Source: Thermanaeromonas toyohensis ToBE
GTDB taxonomy: Bacteria; Bacillota; DSM-521; Neomoorellales; Neomoorellaceae
DNA length: 64,000 nucleotides
Assembly: GCF_900176005.1 (NCBI RefSeq)
Contig: NZ_LT838272.1
Span: forward strand, 887,587-951,586
Direction: 5' to 3'
Made by a program: the position numbers and the translations under genes. The notes under the pieces were generated by a model. That model was not told the origin of the DNA and made no database searches. It saw only the letters and a program-made list of their open reading frames with translations. Shown here one piece after another: positions 60,220 through 64,000 of this stretch (its first letter is position 1; each line of letters starts with the position of its first letter).

Positions 60220-61866
60220 ATGGCAGCTTCAGCCTGTTCTTTAAGCCACAGTATTGCACCTTGCCAAGAAGCCTGCCCGGTAGGAATCGATGTGCCGAGG
60301 TATATAAGGTACATCAGGCAAGGTAAATTTAGCGAAGCCTTAGCCGTCATCCGCGAAAGAATACCCTTTCCGGCCATCTGTGGGTACGCTTGTGTGCACC
60401 CATGTGAAGCTAAATGCGCCCGCAATCAACTAGACCAGCCGGTGGCTATCCGGCTACTAAAAAGAGCGGCCGAGGAGGAGGGAGGAAAGGCGGAAAGGAA
60501 AGCCGGTGGGTCTACCTCCACGGGAAAGAAGGTAGCTGTTATTGGCTCTGGACCGTGCGGGCTTACAGCAGCTTATTACCTGGCCAGGAAAGGCCACCAG
60601 GTAACAGTCTATGAAGCCCAACCTGAGCCCGGCGGTATGATGCGTTATGGTATCCCTCCCTACCGCTTGCCTCGGGAGGTACTGGATAGGGAAATTGCAG
60701 GTATAAAAGAAGCTGGTGTGGAGATAAAAACAGGGCAAAGAATAGAATCCCTGGCTGGGCTAAAGAACCAAGGATATGACGCTATTTTGCTAGCCTGCGG
60801 CAGCTGGCAGGGAGCCAGGCTTGGTATTGAAGGCGAGGATTTGCCTGGAGTACGGGAAGGTTTGAGTTTCTTACGGGAAGTAAATAGCGGCGAGAGGCCT
60901 CAAGTGGGAAGAAAGGTAGGCGTTATCGGCGGGGGGAATACGGCTATAGATGCTGCCCGCACGGCGGTACGCCTAGGGGCCAAAGAAGTTACCATATTAT
61001 ACCGCCGGACAAGGGAAGAGATGCCGGCTAGCTTTGAAGAGATCGAGGGAGCCCTAGAAGAAGGGGTCAAAATCGAATTCCTGGTGGCTCCCGTTAGGAT
61101 CAAGCAGCAGGACGGCGCTTTGGAGATAACCTGTACCAAGATGAAATTAGAAGGTAAAGACAAGGATGGCCGGCCCCGGCCCGTACCCATACCGGGAAGC
61201 GAATTTAACCTCACCTTTGACAATATAATTATAGCCATTGGGCAAGTACCGGACATACCACCAGGATGGGGATTAGAGGTAAAAGAGGGGAGGCTCTTAG
61301 TTAAAGAAGGAGGACAAATCCTAAACCAAGAAGGCCTATTTGCCGCAGGGGACATAGTCACCGGCCCGGCCTCCATCATCGAGGCCATAGCCCAAGGCAG
61401 GGAAGCAGCCCAAGCCATCGACCGTTTCCTCGGTGGTGATGGGAGAATAGAAGAAAAACTTCTTCCCCAAGAAGAAGAGGAGGGAGCAGAACCTGAGCTA
61501 AAGAGAGGAGTGGAGCGAGTATACGTACACAACCTACCTTTACGCCAGAGGATGACCTCCTTTGCCACTGTAGAACTAGGATATGACAAAAGCGCAGCCA
61601 TAAAAGAAGCCAAGCGATGCTTATCCTGTGATATTAGAGCTTACCGGGTAGAAGTTGATGGCCAGGCCTGCAAGGAATGCGGCTATTGTAGTGAGATCTG
61701 TAGCCTGGGAGTATTTGCTCCCGCCGACTACTTCAACGACCGGGGCTACAAGCCCATGGTAGCTGCCCGGAGCGAGAAATGCATAGGCTGTCTGGACTGC
61801 TTCTTCATATGCCCCGACTTTGCCATCAATATTCAAAAACTAGCACAGGGGGACGGTATAAAATGA
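60220..61866 (+). CDS. GltD/NfnB-like NAD(P)H:ferredoxin flavoprotein with C-terminal ferredoxin domain
   Basis: A 548-residue protein. Residues ~10-75 form the N-terminal iron-sulfur domain of glutamate-synthase small subunits (APCQEACPVGIDVPRYI, CGYACVHPCEAKCAR). FAD and NAD(P) sites follow: VAVIGSGPCGLTAAYYLARKG at ~100 and VGVIGGGNTAIDAARTAVRLG at ~235, with AAGDIVTGPASIIEAI near 385. The last ~80 residues add two [4Fe-4S] groups, CKECGYCSEIC and CIGCLDCFFIC. Its stop overlaps the oxidoreductase alpha gene (ATGA), so it probably links NAD(P)H and the 2-oxoacid oxidoreductase and replaces the missing delta ferredoxin subunit. Confidence 0.85.
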   Translation: MAASACSLSHSIAPCQEACPVGIDVPRYIRYIRQGKFSEALAVIRERIPFPAICGYACVHPCEAKCARNQLDQPVAIRLLKRAAEEEGGKAERKAGGSTSTGKKVAVIGSGPCGLTAAYYLARKGHQVTVYEAQPEPGGMMRYGIPPYRLPREVLDREIAGIKEAGVEIKTGQRIESLAGLKNQGYDAILLACGSWQGARLGIEGEDLPGVREGLSFLREVNSGERPQVGRKVGVIGGGNTAIDAARTAVRLGAKEVTILYRRTREEMPASFEEIEGALEEGVKIEFLVAPVRIKQQDGALEITCTKMKLEGKDKDGRPRPVPIPGSEFNLTFDNIIIAIGQVPDIPPGWGLEVKEGRLLVKEGGQILNQEGLFAAGDIVTGPASIIEAIAQGREAAQAIDRFLGGDGRIEEKLLPQEEEEGAEPELKRGVERVYVHNLPLRQRMTSFATVELGYDKSAAIKEAKRCLSCDIRAYRVEVDGQACKECGYCSEICSLGVFAPADYFNDRGYKPMVAARSEKCIGCLDCFFICPDFAINIQKLAQGDGIK

Positions 61867-63035
61867 GGCGCACTTTGGATACAGGTAATGCGGCTATTAC
61901 CGAGGGGGCTATTATAGCAGGTTGCCGGGTCTTTGCCGGTTACCCTATCACCCCAGCTACGGAGATAGCAGAAAACATGTCCCGGAGGCTTCCCCAAGTA
62001 GGAGGATATTATCTCCAAGCCGAAGACGAACTAGCCGCCCTGCACATATGCATAGGGGCCTCTTTAGGTGGCCTTAAGGCCATGACCGCCACCTCCGGTC
62101 CTGGCTACATTCTTTACGCTGACCCTTACGGCTGGGCCATAGGCAGCGAAATACCAGTAGTCATAGTCAACGCCCAGCGGGTAGGCCCGGTGAGCGGCAT
62201 TACCGGTGCACCGGGGCAGGGCGAATTTTACCTAAGCCGCTACCCCACCCAGGGGGGCAACTTTGAAACCATAGTCCTAGCCCCCAACAGCGTACAAGAA
62301 GCCTTCACCTTAACCGTAGAAGCCTTCTACCTAGCTGAGCGCTTCCGCACTCCCGTAACCCTTTTAGCCGACCAGCTAGTCACCGATGGCTGGGAGACCC
62401 TTATCCTGCCCGAAACAGAAGAAGAAATACAGGCCATGGGCCTTAAAGTGATACCCCGCAGGATAAAAGAGGGGCCCGAATTTTACCCCGCCACTGACGA
62501 AATAGACATACCCCCAGTAGTTTTAGGACACAACACAGGGGCCGCCTGCTCCGACTGGACACCCACCGCCGAAGGATATGACACCGAAGAAGTAGAATGG
62601 CAGCATAAACATGCCTACCGTCTCATCTACAAAATAAGGAACCACAAAGACCTCATCACCCGCTATGAAGCCTACTTCCTAGAAGACGACCCTGAAGTCA
62701 TCCTAGTATCCTATGGAAGCCCCTCTCGAGTGGTAAAGAGTGCGGTCAAGGCAGCCCGGGAAAAGGGCCTAAAGGTAGGGGGATTGCGCTTAATCTCCTT
62801 ATGGCCTTTCCCGGATGAAATATTCACCAAGACCGCCAAATACCTCTCCGTAGAACTGAACTATGACGGCCAGCTAGTGCGCGAAGTACAGCGGGCCATG
62901 CCTAAGGGGAGCGAAGTCCACTTCATGGGTAAATGCGGCGAGCTACCCACAGTAGCCGAACTAATGGAACTCATAGAAGCGCTACTAAAAGGGCAACCCC
63001 TTAAAGCCAAACCTTGGGAAATGGAGGCGTGGTAA
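61863..63035 (+). CDS. korA: 2-oxoacid:ferredoxin oxidoreductase, alpha subunit
   Basis: A 390-residue alpha subunit. The N-terminus reads TGNAAITEGAIIAGCRVFAGYPITPATEIAE, followed by EDELAALHICIGASLGGLKAMTATSGPG and ADQLVTDGW. This is the 2-oxoglutarate/2-oxoisovalerate type rather than the longer pyruvate type. The ATG at 61863 overlaps the upstream stop. Isoleucine is mostly ATA here, as in dmdA. Confidence 0.9.
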   Translation: MRRTLDTGNAAITEGAIIAGCRVFAGYPITPATEIAENMSRRLPQVGGYYLQAEDELAALHICIGASLGGLKAMTATSGPGYILYADPYGWAIGSEIPVVIVNAQRVGPVSGITGAPGQGEFYLSRYPTQGGNFETIVLAPNSVQEAFTLTVEAFYLAERFRTPVTLLADQLVTDGWETLILPETEEEIQAMGLKVIPRRIKEGPEFYPATDEIDIPPVVLGHNTGAACSDWTPTAEGYDTEEVEWQHKHAYRLIYKIRNHKDLITRYEAYFLEDDPEVILVSYGSPSRVVKSAVKAAREKGLKVGGLRLISLWPFPDEIFTKTAKYLSVELNYDGQLVREVQRAMPKGSEVHFMGKCGELPTVAELMELIEALLKGQPLKAKPWEMEAW

Positions 63036-63036
63036 G

Positions 63037-63885
63037 ATGGATTATCTCGCTACCAAATACCTAAGGCCACGGAAGATACCCAGCACAGCCTGTAGCGGCT
63101 GCGGCTTAGGCCAGATCCATAAAAAAGTAGTAAAAGCCATTGACGAACTAGGGCTAGACATCGGGGACGTAATCTGGGGCACAGGTATAGGCTGCGCTGG
63201 TCGCCAGACCTTTAACACCTGGAAAGGGGATAACTTCGCCGGAACCCATGGCCGGGTCTACGCCCTAGCCACAGGACTGAGACTGGCTTTACCGCCAGAC
63301 AAAAAGATCATCCTCACTGTAGGCGACGGTGACGCCTTCGGTATCGGCTTTAACCACCTTTTAAATTGCGCCCGCCGGAATGTGGATATTACCGTCATCG
63401 TATGCGATAACTTAGGCTACATGTCCACAGGAGGCCAATACGGCTGGACTACACCAGAAGGCTACCGCACAGATAGTAGCCCTTACGGGATGTGGGAGCC
63501 CAACTGGATGCAAGGCGGCCGAGATGTACTAAATATCCTGCGGGAAGCGGGAGCCACTTTCCTGGCCCGGCATACGAGCATAGAAGGCCAGGAGGCAGTA
63601 GAGAGCATAAAGAAGGCCATCCTCAATAAAGGCTTCTCCTTGGTGCACATGCCCTACCCTTGCGTTACCAACTTTGCCGAAAGGGCCCTGGGCAGCAGAA
63701 GACCTGCCGTAATGTACAAATGGTTTAAAGAGCGCACTATTAAGCTTAATGAAAGGGTGGACGAGAAAGCCTTAGGGGATATATATTTTCGCACAGGCAT
63801 CTACCATGACGCCAGCAATAGCCGGCCCGAGTTTGCCGAATCTTTAAGGAGCCGGGTGGCCGAAATACAGAGGAGGTTCCGGTAA
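63037..63885 (+). CDS. korB: 2-oxoacid:ferredoxin oxidoreductase, beta subunit
   Basis: A 282-residue thiamine-diphosphate subunit. The CSGCGLGQIHK cysteine motif is at ~19. The THGRVYALATGL segment and the cofactor motif VGDGDAFGIGFNHLLNCARRN...DN (GDGD about residue 97) are clear. The gene starts 1 bp after korA. The specific oxoacid is not determined by these motifs. Confidence 0.9.
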   Translation: MDYLATKYLRPRKIPSTACSGCGLGQIHKKVVKAIDELGLDIGDVIWGTGIGCAGRQTFNTWKGDNFAGTHGRVYALATGLRLALPPDKKIILTVGDGDAFGIGFNHLLNCARRNVDITVIVCDNLGYMSTGGQYGWTTPEGYRTDSSPYGMWEPNWMQGGRDVLNILREAGATFLARHTSIEGQEAVESIKKAILNKGFSLVHMPYPCVTNFAERALGSRRPAVMYKWFKERTIKLNERVDEKALGDIYFRTGIYHDASNSRPEFAESLRSRVAEIQRRFR

Positions 63886-63887
63886 AA

Positions 63888-64000
63888 ATGGCCAAAAGGA
63901 CCGAAGTATTGGTAAGCGGATTTGGAGGCCAGGGAGTGGTAAGGATAGGCCAGGCTTTAAGCCTTGCGGCAGTATACCAGGGGCTATACACCACCATGCT
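63888..64000 (+). CDS. korC: 2-oxoacid:ferredoxin oxidoreductase, gamma subunit (3' end outside window)
   Basis: Only about 37 residues are visible before the window ends: MAKRTEVLVSGFGGQGVVRI, then GQALSLAAVYQGLYTT. The GFGGQG motif is the hallmark of gamma subunits. AGAGGAGG lies upstream of the ATG, inside the end of korB. It completes the alpha-beta-gamma order. Confidence 0.85.
   Translation, partial: MAKRTEVLVSGFGGQGVVRIGQALSLAAVYQGLYTTM

Noticed and set aside
60900-61613. A 237-codon open frame antisense to the GltD-like gene
   Set aside because: Low-complexity serine/proline-rich translation typical of an antisense shadow; the sense gene has clear motifs.
1-64000. tRNA, rRNA, CRISPR arrays, phage genes and toxin-antitoxin pairs
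   Set aside because: Looked for on both strands; no convincing example was seen.

Overview
The window looks like a chromosomal segment of an anaerobic, probably thermophilic, Gram-positive clostridial bacterium. The gene mix recalls the Moorella/Thermanaeromonas group, but that placement is an inference. The reasons are strong AGGAGG-type ribosome sites with frequent GTG/TTG starts, a corrinoid-dependent mutase, ferredoxin-type 2-oxoacid oxidoreductases, a thiosulfate/polysulfide reductase-like complex and an ISLre2-type insertion sequence. No rRNA, tRNA, CRISPR array or prophage was seen.

Region 1 (1-13.8 kb, + strand) is the lower part of an anaerobic nicotinate fermentation operon like that of Eubacterium barkeri: 6-hydroxynicotinate reductase (C-terminal part only), a UPF0280 protein, an amino-acid-synthesis-family protein, 2-(hydroxymethyl)glutarate dehydrogenase, a serine-dehydratase-like 2-(hydroxymethyl)glutarate dehydratase, B12-dependent 2-methyleneglutarate mutase, 3-methylitaconate isomerase, a GlmL/MutL-type protein, 2,3-dimethylmalate lyase and dimethylmaleate hydratase DmdAB. 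A PrpR-like sigma-54 activator follows. The end products would be propionate and pyruvate.

Region 2 (13.9-24.1 kb) handles sugars: a LacI regulator with a perfect 20-bp operator and an apparent poly-C frameshift at its start, rbsKDACB for ribose, a convergent truD, then KDPG aldolase, KDG kinase and an IclR regulator. Region 3 (24.1-36.8 kb) holds a CAP-domain protein, a sulfur module (TusA-like, LysR, YedE-like transporter, PhsABC-like reductase), an LD-carboxypeptidase, an envelope-stress block (SHOCT protein, HtpX, PspAB, PspA, PspAA), DedA and TauE. An ISLre2-type element with a 9-bp target duplication (36957-38740) ends this region.

Region 4 (38.8-53.8 kb) is the most intriguing part. 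A minus-strand cluster encodes a creatininase-family amidohydrolase, an aminotransferase, a homocitrate/isopropylmalate-synthase-like enzyme, a TctCBA transporter, a second aconitase-family hydratase pair, a fumarate-reductase-like flavoprotein with its ferredoxin, a cyclase and a nitrilase-type amidase. It begins with a textbook sigma-54 promoter and is divergent from a sigma-54 activator that carries a winged-helix-like C-terminus instead of the usual Fis helix. I read it as an undescribed catabolic pathway for an amide- or ring-containing polycarboxylate.

Region 5 (53.8-64 kb) has a LysR regulator, TerC, a second TctCBA transporter directly followed by a phosphonoacetate-hydrolase-like enzyme with all expected metal ligands, and a GltD-like flavoprotein with fused ferredoxin domains feeding a 2-oxoacid:ferredoxin oxidoreductase (alpha, beta, and a gamma subunit cut by the window end).
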